Source of the DNA: Sporosarcina koreensis
GTDB taxonomy: Bacteria > Bacillota > Bacilli > Bacillales_A > Planococcaceae
Reading direction: 5' to 3'
Assembly: GCF_000826145.2 (NCBI RefSeq)
Contig: NZ_LN651337.1
Coordinates: 1,499,945-1,563,944 of the forward strand
Length of the DNA stretch: 64,000 nucleotides
Positions 8,531-17,696 of the stretch are shown one piece after another (within the stretch, counting starts at the first letter, position 1; every line of letters begins with the position of its first letter). The translations under genes were made by a program, and so were the position numbers. The notes beneath the pieces were generated by a model that saw only the letters and a list, made by a program, of their open reading frames with translations, was not told the DNA's origin and did no database searches.

Positions 8531-8580
8531 AACCACACAACTCAGACACTAACCTGATTAGTGTATAAATTAAATCGTGC
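8531..8580. repeat. Hairpin repeat H3 (degraded)
   Basis: CCACACAACTCAGACACTA, then CCTGAT, then TAGTGTATAAATT: the inner stem of the family is kept and the outer arms are lost except for a trailing TCGTGCG. It lies between the acetamidase stop and its terminator. Confidence 0.65.
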
Positions 8581-8597
8581 GTCCGCCATCACCACAC

Positions 8598-8640
8598 AGC
8601 AAAAACCGCTGCCCATTCCACTTATGGACAGCGGTTTTTG
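8598..8640. terminator. Bidirectional terminator between convergent genes
   Basis: AAAAACCGCTGCC pairs with GGACAGCGGTTTTT. It serves both the acetamidase gene (+) and the ABC operon (-). The same stem recurs at 17588. Confidence 0.9.
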
Positions 8641-8659
8641 CATCTCGTATATACCTCCG

Positions 8660-9712
8660 TCACACTTCCACCTCAGGCGTTTCGGTCCGCGCTGCCGGTT
8701 CGATCGATACCGGAACTTGCTCCGGGTTCTCCGACTGGTCATACAAATGGCACGCTACGAAATGGTCGGCCGCGACTTCCTGGAACGCGGGTTTCTCGAT
8801 GGCGCACCGGTCGTGGGCTTTTGGACAGCGCAGCCGGAACGGGCAGCCGGAGGGCGGATTGGCGGGATCCGGCACATCGCCTTTCAGGATGATCCGCTCC
8901 TTCTTATTGAACGGATCGGTCGACGGGATGGCCGACAGCAGGGATTGGGTGTACGGATGGAGCGGGTTATCGTAAAGCTGTTCCGTATCGGTCATCTCCA
9001 TCATCTGGCCGAGGTACATGACACCGACGCGGTCACTGACGTGTTTGACGACATTCAGATCATGGGAGATGAACAGATACGTCAGCTCGAGTTCTTCCTG
9101 CAGGTCCATCAGCAGGTTGAGGATCTGCGCCTGGATGGAGACATCGAGCGCTGAAACGGCTTCGTCCAGGATGACCAGTTCCGGTTTCAGGATCAACGCT
9201 CGAGCGATGCTGATCCGCTGCCGCTGCCCCCCGCTGAACTCGTGCGGATGCCGGTCCAGCTGTTCGCGGGACAAGCCAACTTTCTCCGCGATGTCGATCA
9301 CGATCTGTTCCGCTTCCTTCCCATTGGCCATCCGATGTGTCAGGATCGGTTCTTTCAACAGCTGCCGGACCGTCATTCTCGGGTTGAGTGAGCTGTAAGG
9401 ATCCTGGAAGATCATCTGCAGGTCCTTTCGCAGACTTCTGAACTCCCGCTTGCTGTAGTCCATCAGGTCCTTGCCTTTAAAAAGCACCTGTCCGGATGTC
9501 GGCTCCTGCAGGCGCAGGATCGTCTTGCCGGTGGTCGATTTGCCGCAGCCGCTTTCACCGACGAGGGAGAATGTCTCCTTAGGGCGGATGGCAAAACTGA
9601 TGCCGTCGACCGCCCTCACGTAATTGCTCGTTCTCTTGAAGATTCCGCTCTTCTGCGGGTAGTATTTAGTCAGTTCCCTGACATCCAGTATGGTCCGTTC
9701 TTCCACGTTCAT
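8660..9712 (-). CDS. Oligopeptide-type ABC transporter ATP-binding protein (OppF/DppF-like)
   Basis: A 350-residue ATPase with Walker A GESGCGKST at residues 52-60, signature SGGQRQR, and Walker B VILDEAVSALD. The C-terminal Cys-containing oligo_HPY domain (CPFRLRCPKAHDRC) is typical of DppF/OppF. It energises import through the two permeases encoded upstream. It is the last gene of the eight-gene operon and overlaps the preceding ATPase gene by 4 bp. Context (MurR-type regulator, AnmK) suggests that cell-wall peptides or muropeptides are the cargo rather than general peptides. Confidence 0.92.
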   Translation of the reverse strand: MNVEERTILDVRELTKYYPQKSGIFKRTSNYVRAVDGISFAIRPKETFSLVGESGCGKSTTGKTILRLQEPTSGQVLFKGKDLMDYSKREFRSLRKDLQMIFQDPYSSLNPRMTVRQLLKEPILTHRMANGKEAEQIVIDIAEKVGLSREQLDRHPHEFSGGQRQRISIARALILKPELVILDEAVSALDVSIQAQILNLLMDLQEELELTYLFISHDLNVVKHVSDRVGVMYLGQMMEMTDTEQLYDNPLHPYTQSLLSAIPSTDPFNKKERIILKGDVPDPANPPSGCPFRLRCPKAHDRCAIEKPAFQEVAADHFVACHLYDQSENPEQVPVSIEPAARTETPEVEV

Positions 9713-10686
9713 CCCTCCTCCCTATGCAGGAAGCACCTGCTGTGGTGATCTTCACCCACTGCATACATCGGCGGGTCCTGTTGCGTGCAGATGTCCATCA
9801 CATACGGACAGCGGGAAGCGAATCGGCATCCTGTCTTGTTCGCTTCCTTCGGGGACGGCACATTTCCCGGAATGGAGTACAGCCTCTTGCCGCGTTCGCC
9901 CAATGAATTGATGGAACTGAGGAGGCCTTTCGTGTACGGGTGCTGCGGGTTGGTGAACAGATTGGCGACCGTCGTCTCTTCGACCAGCGTACCAGCATAC
10001 ATGACCGCCACCCGCTCGCAGATCTCCGCAATGACCCCCAGATCATGGGTGATCAGCAGGATCGACGTATCGTAATCATTCGTGAGCTGCTTCATGAGGT
10101 CCAGGATCTGCGCCTGGATCGTCACGTCGAGCGCCGTCGTCGGTTCGTCCGCAATCAGCAGTTTCGGTCTGCAGATCAGCGCCATCGCGATCATGATGCG
10201 CTGCCTCATTCCGCCGGACAGCTGGTGCGGGTATTTCTTCAGCAGCTGCTTCGGTTTTGCGAATCCGACTTTGTCCAAAATGTCGATGGTCATGTCATCC
10301 ATCTGCTTTTTGGAATAATTGCCATGGAACCGCAGAATCTCCTTGATCTGGTGCTCTACGGTGAACAGGGGATCCAGGGCGGTCATCGGTTCCTGGAAGA
10401 TCATCGAGATCTCCTTTCCCCGGACATCAAGAATCTCTTTCTTCGACAGCTTCGTCAGATCCATCTGCCCATCGAGTACGATGCTGCCTTCGCTGATGCT
10501 GAGGACATCCGACAGCAGTTGAAGGATGGACAGCGAGGTCAGGCTCTTCCCGCTTCCCGACTCTCCGACTATGCCATACTTCTGTTTCTTTCCGATGGTC
10601 AGGCTGAGGTTTTTCACGACATTGTATGTTTCCTTCTCGACTTCAACGTCGATGGACAGATCTTTGATTTCGAGTAATGATGCCAT
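9709..10686 (-). CDS. Oligopeptide-type ABC transporter ATP-binding protein (OppD/DppD-like)
   Basis: A 325-residue ATPase with GESGSGKS, LSGGMRQR, IADEPTTALD and a C-terminal Cys domain (CRFASRCPYVMDIC), as in OppD/DppD. It pairs with the following OppF-like ATPase. The ATG at 10686 is preferred over upstream codons because GGGGGGAGTG lies just before it and the domain starts at once (MASLLEIKDLSIDV). One nucleotide separates it from the anmK stop, so translation is tightly coupled. Confidence 0.92.
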   Translation of the reverse strand: MASLLEIKDLSIDVEVEKETYNVVKNLSLTIGKKQKYGIVGESGSGKSLTSLSILQLLSDVLSISEGSIVLDGQMDLTKLSKKEILDVRGKEISMIFQEPMTALDPLFTVEHQIKEILRFHGNYSKKQMDDMTIDILDKVGFAKPKQLLKKYPHQLSGGMRQRIMIAMALICRPKLLIADEPTTALDVTIQAQILDLMKQLTNDYDTSILLITHDLGVIAEICERVAVMYAGTLVEETTVANLFTNPQHPYTKGLLSSINSLGERGKRLYSIPGNVPSPKEANKTGCRFASRCPYVMDICTQQDPPMYAVGEDHHSRCFLHREEG

Positions 10687-10687
10687 G

Positions 10688-11887
10688 TCACTCCCCCCTG
10701 ACTGCCAGCATCCGTGCAAATGAATCAGGCTGCGTGAAGGAGACCTTTCCCATGATCACCGAATGGTCAGCGCCTGTGGCCGACGGCAGCTGGTTGTACT
10801 CCCCCTTCAGGCATTGATAGCCGAGCAAGGCAAACCCCATCGCCTCCTTCAAGTCACTTGAAAACCCATGATCCTCATGGACGCCGACTGTGATACCGGG
10901 CAGGTGGTGGGCGATCCGCTCCAACAGATACGGGTTGTAACTTCCGCCACCCCCGATGATGACTTCATCGATCTCGTTATCTTTTCCAATAAGGAACTTC
11001 TTATAACTATCCGTAATTGTAAGCGCGGTCCATTCACTGACTGTCGCCACCAGGTCTTTGGCATCCAGATGACCGAACTTCTCGAAGATCCCATCGACAA
11101 AATGGGAGCCGAACACTTCCCGTCCGGTCGTTTTCGGCGGCTCCACTTGGAGATACTCATGCTCGTTCATGAAGGCAAGCAGTCCGTCATCGATCCGCCC
11201 CTCACGTGCATACCGGCCGTCTTTGTCGTACGTCTCCGTCTGACCGCTCACCCGGTAGACCACTTCGTCGATGACCATATTGCCAGGCCCTGTATCGAAC
11301 GAGAGGATCTGATCCCGTCTGCCGTTCTTTGGCACATAGGTCACATTCCCAATACCGCCGATATTCTGGACGGCTCGGGACCGGTCGCTGTTCGAGAACA
11401 GCAAGTAATCGATATAGGACGTAAGAGGCGCCCCATGCCCGCCGGCAGCCATGTCCGCTGTTCGGAAATCCCCGACGACCGCGATATTTGTAGCGTCGGA
11501 TATGACGGAGATATCCCCGATCTGCAGCGTATTCGTTTCATCCAGCGGACCGTCCCCTTTGTACGGCTGGTGGAAGATCGTATGGCCATGTGAGCTGACA
11601 AAGTGGATGTCGCCGGCTGTATGGCCCGATTTCTCCAGCAGCTCGTTAACGGCTTCACCGAATTTTTTGCCAAGATGGAAATTCATAGAACTGATACTCT
11701 GCAGGTCAGATGTTGCCTCCGTCGAAATACGCAGCAGTTCCTTCCGCTCTTCCGGTGTGTAGGCGGTCCCTGCCGACTCTTTGACAGACACCTGCAGGTC
11801 GCCTTCCGAACCACTGATCTCCACCAGCACGGCATCGATTCCGTCGACTGACGTTCCGGACATCAGTCCGATTGCAAGTACACTCAT
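10688..11887 (-). CDS. anmK: Anhydro-N-acetylmuramic acid kinase
   Basis: A 399-residue AnmK. The signature GLMSGTSVDGID lies at residues 7-18, followed by SHGHTIFHQP, the phosphate/substrate loop near VGDFRTADMAAGG, and the nucleotide motif IIGGGGSYNPYLLERI. The enzyme opens 1,6-anhydro-MurNAc and phosphorylates it to MurNAc-6-P in peptidoglycan recycling. The ATG at 11887 has AAGGAG 10 nt upstream; a GTG 21 nt earlier is less likely. It sits inside a peptide-transporter operon, between permease and ATPase genes, which strongly suggests import of wall fragments. No murQ etherase or nagZ was found in the window. Confidence 0.93.
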   Translation of the reverse strand: MSVLAIGLMSGTSVDGIDAVLVEISGSEGDLQVSVKESAGTAYTPEERKELLRISTEATSDLQSISSMNFHLGKKFGEAVNELLEKSGHTAGDIHFVSSHGHTIFHQPYKGDGPLDETNTLQIGDISVISDATNIAVVGDFRTADMAAGGHGAPLTSYIDYLLFSNSDRSRAVQNIGGIGNVTYVPKNGRRDQILSFDTGPGNMVIDEVVYRVSGQTETYDKDGRYAREGRIDDGLLAFMNEHEYLQVEPPKTTGREVFGSHFVDGIFEKFGHLDAKDLVATVSEWTALTITDSYKKFLIGKDNEIDEVIIGGGGSYNPYLLERIAHHLPGITVGVHEDHGFSSDLKEAMGFALLGYQCLKGEYNQLPSATGADHSVIMGKVSFTQPDSFARMLAVRGE

Positions 11888-11904
11888 CCGTTGCACACTC
11901 CTTT

Positions 11905-12732
11905 TCACTTAAGTTGTGGATCCAAGATATCCCGCAGGCTGTCGCCGAATAGGTTGAAACAGAAAATGGTGAAGACGATGGCGCCCGCCGGGAACAGGAT
12001 CGTCCACGGGGCGAACTCCATATAGGTCCGGCTCGCGTTCAGCATGACGCCCCACGAAGGGTTCGGCGGCTGCACACCGAGACCAAGGAAACTGAGTGCC
12101 GCTTCGGTCAGGATCGCCCCGGATAAGCCGAGGGTCACCTGGACGATGAACGGCGCCATGATGTTCGGCGTGATATGCCGGAAGATGATCGTGAACGGCG
12201 ACACACCGATCGCTACAGCATTTGTAATATACTCGTTCTCCTTCACGCTGATGACGGACCCGCGGACGATCCGCGTGAAAACTGGCATGAACACGATGCC
12301 AATGGCGATCATCGTATTCGTCAGGCTCGGCCCGAGGACCGCGACGATCGTCAAGGCGAGCAGGATATCCGGGAAGGCGAACAGCACATCCATGATGCGC
12401 ATGATGACCTGATCCACGATTCCTTGGAAATACCCGGCGATCAGGCCGAACACCAGCCCGCCGAGCGCACCGATGCCGACAGCAATGACGCCGACCTGCA
12501 GGGACACCTTGGCACCGTAGACGATCCGGGAAAAGATATCCCGGCCGAACTCATCCGTCCCGAAGATGAACTTCCCGCTCGGCCCCTGCATCGTGTGCTC
12601 CGTGAACATCTGCTCCGGTTTGTACGGGGCGATCGAAGGCGCCAGCACCCCGAGGATCACAACGAGCAGCACCCCGATGCATCCGATCAGTCCGACTTTG
12701 TCGTTCTTCAGTCTTTTCAAGAAGCTTTTCAT
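11905..12732 (-). CDS. Peptide ABC transporter permease (DppC/OppC-like)
   Basis: A 275-residue BPD_transp_1 permease. It has one N-terminal helix, a periplasmic-type loop (TMQGPSGKFIFGTDEFGRDIF), then the core with the EAA loop GVSPFTIIFRHITPN and a C-terminal DSLRDILDP, all classic DppC. It forms the membrane channel with the upstream DppB-like protein. The gene lies 33 nt after dppB and 17 nt before the anmK ATG. Confidence 0.92.
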   Translation of the reverse strand: MKSFLKRLKNDKVGLIGCIGVLLVVILGVLAPSIAPYKPEQMFTEHTMQGPSGKFIFGTDEFGRDIFSRIVYGAKVSLQVGVIAVGIGALGGLVFGLIAGYFQGIVDQVIMRIMDVLFAFPDILLALTIVAVLGPSLTNTMIAIGIVFMPVFTRIVRGSVISVKENEYITNAVAIGVSPFTIIFRHITPNIMAPFIVQVTLGLSGAILTEAALSFLGLGVQPPNPSWGVMLNASRTYMEFAPWTILFPAGAIVFTIFCFNLFGDSLRDILDPQLK

Positions 12733-12765
12733 CTCATCACTCTTTTCTATGCAAGTCCCGAAGCT

Positions 12766-13716
12766 CTATTTGTAACTGATCCGCGGATCCAGATAGGAAT
12801 ACAGCAGATCGACAAGAAGATTGATCATCACGAAGATGAAGGCGATGAACAGGACGGCGCCCTGCACGACCATGAAGTCCCGCTGGGTAATTGCCGTCAG
12901 GACCAGCTGCCCCAATCCCGGCAATGAGAAAATCTGCTCGATGATGACCGTTCCGCCCAGCAGCGTCCCGATCTGCAGACCGATGATCGTCAGGATCGGA
13001 ATCATAGCGTTCTTCAAAGCGTGCTGGAAGATCACCACCCGTTCTTTCGCCCCTTTCGCCCGGATCGTGCGGATGAAATCCTGCCGGAGGATCTCAAGGA
13101 TGGACGAACGTGTCATCCGCATGACGGCACCTGCCATGGACGTACCCAGGACAATCGCCGGGATGATGATGATTTCCAGGTTCCTCACCGGATTCTCGAA
13201 GAAACCGACATATCCGACCGGCGGGCTGTAGGAAAAGTACAGCGACAGTACAAGGATGATGACCGTGGCAAGCGCAAAGTTCGGGACGGATACCCCGAGG
13301 AGGGAGACGACCCGCAAGCTGAAATCGGTCTTGCTGTTGCGCTTCGTCGCTGCGATGATGCCGAGCGGAATCGAGATGATCCAGGAAATCACCGCGGCGA
13401 ACAGTGTCAGTTCGAACGTCAGCTTGAAGCGGTTCAGGATATCCGGCAGCACCGCCTTCCCGGTCCGCATCGATTCACCGAAATCACCCGTCAGCACGCC
13501 GCCCATCCAGTCTAGATACTGCTGATAGAGCGGCAGATCCAGCCCGAAGTTCTTCCGCAGCTGTTCCAGTGCTTGTGGCGTAGCATCTGTCCCGAGGATG
13601 GTCTGGGCGACATCGCCCGGCACCACACGCATCACGAAGAAGATGAATAACGAGACCCCGAACAGCACCGGAATCAGCATCAGCAGCCGTCTGATGATAT
13701 ATGTAAGCAAGTTCAC
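12766..13716 (-). CDS. Peptide ABC transporter permease (DppB/OppB-like)
   Basis: A 316-residue permease of six helices beginning MNLLTYIIRRLLMLIPVLFG and ending LLYSYLDPRISYK, the standard DppB start and end. The EAA loop is near IRTIRAKGAKERVVIFQHALKN (residues about 200-220). It forms the translocation pore with DppC. It follows the binding-protein gene by 70 nt; no clear terminator lies between them. Confidence 0.92.
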   Translation of the reverse strand: MNLLTYIIRRLLMLIPVLFGVSLFIFFVMRVVPGDVAQTILGTDATPQALEQLRKNFGLDLPLYQQYLDWMGGVLTGDFGESMRTGKAVLPDILNRFKLTFELTLFAAVISWIISIPLGIIAATKRNSKTDFSLRVVSLLGVSVPNFALATVIILVLSLYFSYSPPVGYVGFFENPVRNLEIIIIPAIVLGTSMAGAVMRMTRSSILEILRQDFIRTIRAKGAKERVVIFQHALKNAMIPILTIIGLQIGTLLGGTVIIEQIFSLPGLGQLVLTAITQRDFMVVQGAVLFIAFIFVMINLLVDLLYSYLDPRISYK

Positions 13717-13786
13717 ACATCCTTCCGTTATAACACCTCAGGCAGTGCGGCACACGCTGCACTGCCCATGAGGATCCAGTCTTCTG

Positions 13787-15343
13787 TCACTCTTTGTAGG
13801 TCTGATCGATGTCTTCTGCATTATGCGCATGCGGAGTGAAGCCTTTGACGTCCTTCCGCACAGCGACATAACTCTCAGGAGACACAAGGAACAGGTTCGG
13901 TGACAGTTCCAAAAGGTCTTTCTGGGCTTTGTCGTAGATCTCTTTCCGTTTGTCCGGATCGACCGTCCGCTTCCCTTCTTCAACCAGCTTGTCGTACTCC
14001 TCATTGGAGAAGTTCCAGACGTTCGCGGAACCGTCCGTGCTGAAGAAGTAGTTCATCGCGCGGTCAGGATCTGTTCCGGATCCGTTCCGGCCGATCAGGA
14101 TATCCGCTGATGTATTGGACCATGTATCGATATACTCGCCCCACTCGATCTGCTTGATGTCCGCTTTCACACCGATTTCCGCCCATTGCTGCTGCAGAAG
14201 CTGTGCTGTGTCGACCATGTCAGCATAAGTGGATGCCGTTGTGATTGTTGTCGAGAAGCCGTCCGGATAGCCAGCTTCTGCCAAGAGCTTCTTCGCTTTG
14301 TCCGTATCGTTCATATAGACGTCTTCCTCATTCACATCAATCGCCCAGTCGCCCATCGCAGGGGTGATCGGTCCTGTCGTGATCGCCTTTCCGTCCCAGA
14401 CCACTTTCGCGATGCTCTCACGATCGGTTGCCATGCTCAGCGCCTGTCTCACTTTCTCATTGTTGAATGGCTCTTTGTCGACGTTGAACCCGACGTAGCT
14501 GTATTCCAGTGACTGATAATCCTTGATATCGACATTGTCATCATTGCCAAGCAAGCCTGCTGATTTCGATGTCAGGGTCGTCATATCGATTTCACCTGTC
14601 CGGATGGCTGAAAGTCTCGCAGCTTCTTCCTTCATCGTGTAGTATTCGACCCGAGCCAGTTTCGGCTTGTCTTCGACGTAGTAGTCTTCGTTCTTCTTCA
14701 ATGTCACACTGTTGTCCGGCACCCATTTCTCAAAGACGAACGGCCCGGTTCCGACAGCATTCTGCTGCAGATCTCCATTCTCTTCCACGACTTCTTTCGG
14801 TACGATTGCCGCACTCGAATTGGTCAGGTTCGTCAGGAACGTTGCATTCGGCTGTTCCAGTTCGAACTTGATCTGATGGTCATCCATCACTTCGATGTTT
14901 TTGACATCCGAAAAATACGAACTGATGTGGGACGCCGTCTCTTCATCCATGATGCGATCGAAACTGTATTTGACGTCATCTGCTGTCATTTCACGTCCAT
15001 TATGGAATTTGACGCCTTCCACCAGATTGAACACGTAGGTGCTGTCATCCGGCTGCTCCCAATCGCTTGCAAGCTGGCCGACGAGCTCCATGTTTTCATC
15101 GAACGTCACAAGTCCTTCGTAAATCTTGGAGTAGATCCGCACCGAGGAATGGGCCGGCGTCTTGTGCGGATCGAGTCCTGCCGGTTCCTGATCATTGGCG
15201 ATCTTGAGAACCTGTTCCGCATCGGAAGAGCCGCCTTTGTCGGTATCACCCGATCCCTCCGATGACGATTTGCCGTTCGAACAGGCGGCTGCCAGAATCA
15301 CTGCAAACACCATGAGAAAGGAAAGCCAGATCTTCTTCTTCAT
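13787..15343 (-). CDS. Peptide-type ABC transporter substrate-binding lipoprotein
   Basis: A 518-residue SBP_bac_5 protein. The lipobox AAAC at residues 18-21 (VILAAACSNGKSS) predicts diacylglyceryl anchoring, followed by a Ser/Gly linker and LKIANDQEPAGLDPHKTPAHSS. The family binds di- and oligopeptides, and the MppA branch binds murein peptides. It lies between the serine hydrolase gene and dppB. Ligand identity cannot be read from sequence; the MurR/AnmK setting favours muropeptides. Confidence 0.9.
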   Translation of the reverse strand: MKKKIWLSFLMVFAVILAAACSNGKSSSEGSGDTDKGGSSDAEQVLKIANDQEPAGLDPHKTPAHSSVRIYSKIYEGLVTFDENMELVGQLASDWEQPDDSTYVFNLVEGVKFHNGREMTADDVKYSFDRIMDEETASHISSYFSDVKNIEVMDDHQIKFELEQPNATFLTNLTNSSAAIVPKEVVEENGDLQQNAVGTGPFVFEKWVPDNSVTLKKNEDYYVEDKPKLARVEYYTMKEEAARLSAIRTGEIDMTTLTSKSAGLLGNDDNVDIKDYQSLEYSYVGFNVDKEPFNNEKVRQALSMATDRESIAKVVWDGKAITTGPITPAMGDWAIDVNEEDVYMNDTDKAKKLLAEAGYPDGFSTTITTASTYADMVDTAQLLQQQWAEIGVKADIKQIEWGEYIDTWSNTSADILIGRNGSGTDPDRAMNYFFSTDGSANVWNFSNEEYDKLVEEGKRTVDPDKRKEIYDKAQKDLLELSPNLFLVSPESYVAVRKDVKGFTPHAHNAEDIDQTYKE

Positions 15344-15356
15344 ATGTCATTCTCCT

Positions 15357-16400
15357 CTACACGTTTTTTAGGATGCAATTGAAAATCTTTTTTCTGAACG
15401 GGGTGATGTTTTGCGGCTCACGGCTATGGAGCCGGTTGGTCAGCAGGCTGACGATGAGCTGCCGTTCCGGGACGACCCATAAGGCGGTCCCGGTGAAGCC
15501 GGTATGACCGAACCCTTCCGGAAAGGTCTCCCCGAAGTCCCAGCCGAGCCCCCTGTCACCAACCTGGCGGCTTTCGCAAGCCTGCAGCAGCTCATCGGAC
15601 AGGAAACCCTTCACTCCGAGATACAAGTTCCCGAGTGTCACCAAGTCGTCCGCATCTGAAAAAATCCCCGCGTGCCCTGCTGTCCCGTTCAAGAAGTAAT
15701 AGCTGTTTCCGTCGTTCACCTCCCCGACGATTGCCGTATGTTCATCGCGCCATCCATCAAAGTGAAGATGGCGTTCGCTGCACATCCGCTTCTCAATGCG
15801 GTTGCCGAATTCCGTTGCTGCAATGTTGTGCTTATCCAAAGGGAGGTAGGTAACGGAGTCCAAGTCCAACCGGTTTCCAAAGTACTCACAAACCGCCTCC
15901 TCCAGCGTCATCTCTGTAAGCTGTTCGATCACTTTCCCGAGAAGCATGAAATTCAAATCGCTGTAAACCGTCTTCTCTGCAGACTCATGCAGCAGAGGAA
16001 TGGAGTCCAGGACTTCATAGAATGACCGCCCCCGCTGCGTATACAGCGGATACCAAGCGATCAGGCCGCTGCTGTGCGTCAGTAGCTGCCGGATGGTCAG
16101 CGAGGTCAGCTCCGGCCGAGATTTAGCAGCAGGCAGGCATTCGCCAAGAGAGGTATCAAGCGTCAGCCGCCGCTCCGTGATCATGTGCAGAATCACCGTC
16201 GAGGTGAATATTTTCGTGATACTCGCGATGTCGAACCGGGTATCCGTGCGGCACGGTTCCACCGTCGCCAGATCACAGACGCCGAATGCTTTTCTGTATA
16301 CCGATTCTCCATCCAATGAAATGCTGCAGACAGCCGCGGAAAAGTAACCGCTTTCAATGTGTTCTTTAATGATGTCATCGAGCGCTTCCATCTGTCCCAT
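15357..16400 (-). CDS. Serine hydrolase of the class C beta-lactamase / AmiE-like family
   Basis: A 347-residue member with the catalytic Ser60-Ile-Thr-Lys63 in FDIASITKIF, the Tyr motif VYSDLN near residue 190, and GHTGFTG in place of KTG near the C-terminus. Bacillus relatives in the MurNAc operon (YbbE/AmiE) act on muropeptides, but those are exported; this one shows no signal peptide and is probably cytosolic. The ATG at 16400 is chosen because GGAGG lies 8 nt upstream. It directly follows the MurR-like regulator gene (14-nt gap). Possible roles are removing peptide or acyl groups from imported muropeptides. Confidence 0.8.
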   Translation of the reverse strand: MGQMEALDDIIKEHIESGYFSAAVCSISLDGESVYRKAFGVCDLATVEPCRTDTRFDIASITKIFTSTVILHMITERRLTLDTSLGECLPAAKSRPELTSLTIRQLLTHSSGLIAWYPLYTQRGRSFYEVLDSIPLLHESAEKTVYSDLNFMLLGKVIEQLTEMTLEEAVCEYFGNRLDLDSVTYLPLDKHNIAATEFGNRIEKRMCSERHLHFDGWRDEHTAIVGEVNDGNSYYFLNGTAGHAGIFSDADDLVTLGNLYLGVKGFLSDELLQACESRQVGDRGLGWDFGETFPEGFGHTGFTGTALWVVPERQLIVSLLTNRLHSREPQNITPFRKKIFNCILKNV

Positions 16401-16414
16401 CTTCCTCACCTCCG

Positions 16415-17263
16415 TTACTTCCTGTTCCTGATGACTTCCCGGGTGCGGTTTAGCCGCTCGACAGAGGAATCCGGATTTTTGGAAACCATGCCCATGAAGA
16501 GAATGTCGATCACCGTAAGCTGTGAAATGCGGGAAACGGTCGCTCCGCTCCGAATGCTGTGTTCCGTTGGGGATGCATACAACGCAATATCCGCGAGACT
16601 TCGAACCTTGTTGCTGCCATACCGCGTGAGGGAAATGACCGATACACCGCGCTGCTTTGCCACTTGGACAGCTTCCACGATCTCCTTCGTCTCGCCTGAG
16701 TATGAAATCGCGAGCATCACATCCTTTTCGGTAAGGTGGACAGCTGTCATCAGCTGTGTGTGACTGTCAGTCAACGCCTCACACCACGTATCGATTCGCT
16801 TGCATTTTTGCTCGAAATCGAGCGCCACGATGCCGGAAGCGCCGACACCGAGCACCGCAATCCGACGGGCCGAAAGCAGCAGCTCCACAACCGCCTCCAT
16901 CTGCTGCCGATCCACCAGGGAGATTGTGCTCTTGATGGACTGCATAGCCGTATAGGAAACGTAATCGACAATCTGGTCCATCCCCTGATCCGCCGGCATA
17001 TCGGCGTAGTAGGTCTTCCCCTCTGCCTGGTGACTGCTAAGAGAGGCTGAAATTCCGAGCTTCAAGTCATGGTAGCCTTTGAACTGCAAGGCCCGGCACA
17101 TCCGGATGATGGTCGCCTCACTGGCATGTGATTTCGCGGAAAGCTCCGCAATCGGCATTGTCAGGATGCAGGCCGGATCATTTAGAATAAAGGCAGCCAC
17201 TTTTTTCTCTGAGGGACTCAGTGAATGGAGCCCCTGTTTGATGCGTTCCAGGGTGTTGTTCAT
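16415..17263 (-). CDS. MurR/RpiR-family transcriptional regulator
   Basis: A 282-residue regulator: N-terminal HTH_6 domain (SEKKVAAFILNDP...ATIIRMCRALQFKGYHDLK, residues 18-65) followed by a SIS sugar-phosphate domain (IAVLGVGASGIVALDFEQK, then YSGETKEIVEAV). Such proteins sense sugar phosphates; MurR itself senses MurNAc-6-P, which AnmK would make. It is first in the eight-gene operon and is preceded by a promoter overlapped by a 13-bp-arm inverted repeat, so autoregulation is likely. The ATG at 17263 has GGGGGAG upstream. Confidence 0.9.
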   Translation of the reverse strand: MNNTLERIKQGLHSLSPSEKKVAAFILNDPACILTMPIAELSAKSHASEATIIRMCRALQFKGYHDLKLGISASLSSHQAEGKTYYADMPADQGMDQIVDYVSYTAMQSIKSTISLVDRQQMEAVVELLLSARRIAVLGVGASGIVALDFEQKCKRIDTWCEALTDSHTQLMTAVHLTEKDVMLAISYSGETKEIVEAVQVAKQRGVSVISLTRYGSNKVRSLADIALYASPTEHSIRSGATVSRISQLTVIDILFMGMVSKNPDSSVERLNRTREVIRNRK

Positions 17264-17280
17264 GCTATCTCCCCCAGCAT

Positions 17281-17356
17281 ATGAAGTTTAACTACAGAAC
17301 TTTCTAAAAGATTACTAGTTAAACTTCATGCTAATCTACCAATTCTGAAAAGTCAA
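17281..17356 (-). promoter_or_regulatory. Promoter and inverted-repeat operator of the murR-anmK operon
   Basis: On the minus strand TTGACT (17356-17351) and TAGCAT (17333-17328) are 17 bp apart. An inverted repeat, ATGAAGTTTAACT (17281-17293) with AGTTAAACTTCAT (17317-17329), overlaps the -10 box and the transcript start. This fits autoregulation by the RpiR-type protein. Confidence 0.7.
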
Positions 17357-17433
17357 TGGGGTTTCGTAATGTTTTACAGTTATTTGGCGGGTAAATGATC
17401 GATGAGGGGCGATGGGGATTCGAATCGGAGCGG

Positions 17434-17559
17434 TATCGGCCAAAATGTGTGAACTATCGGCCATAACCTGTGAAGTGTCGGACACTCGGGCGGCGGTATC
17501 GGCCATAACTTGTGAAGTATCGGACACTTCGCCGAATGTATCGGCAGCCAGGCACAATT
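17434..17559 (+). repeat. 21-bp x 6 repeat array C
   Basis: Units begin at 17434, 17455, 17476 (TGTCGG), 17497, 17518 and 17539, an exact 21-bp period. Unit 5 (TATCGGACACTTCGCCGAATG) equals unit 5 of array B, and the terminal unit ends GCCAGGCACAATTC as in the others. An AATCGG half a period earlier (17423) may be a decayed extra site. Confidence 0.9.
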
Positions 17560-17587
17560 CAACTGTCGCCAGTTTTCTCATTGCACA

Positions 17588-17627
17588 GCAAAAAACCGCT
17601 GCCCATGAAAATTCGGACAGCGGCTTA
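17588..17627 (-). terminator. Terminator of the zinc-ribbon gene
   Basis: On the minus strand AAGCCGCTGTCC pairs with GGGCAGCGG and is followed by six T. Its sequence is nearly that of the terminator at 8598. Confidence 0.8.
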
Positions 17628-17696
17628 CCACTATTGAATCACCCTGAAACTAGAAATAGACCTGATGATTTTGCCATCAAGTCACACTCCCTCTTC

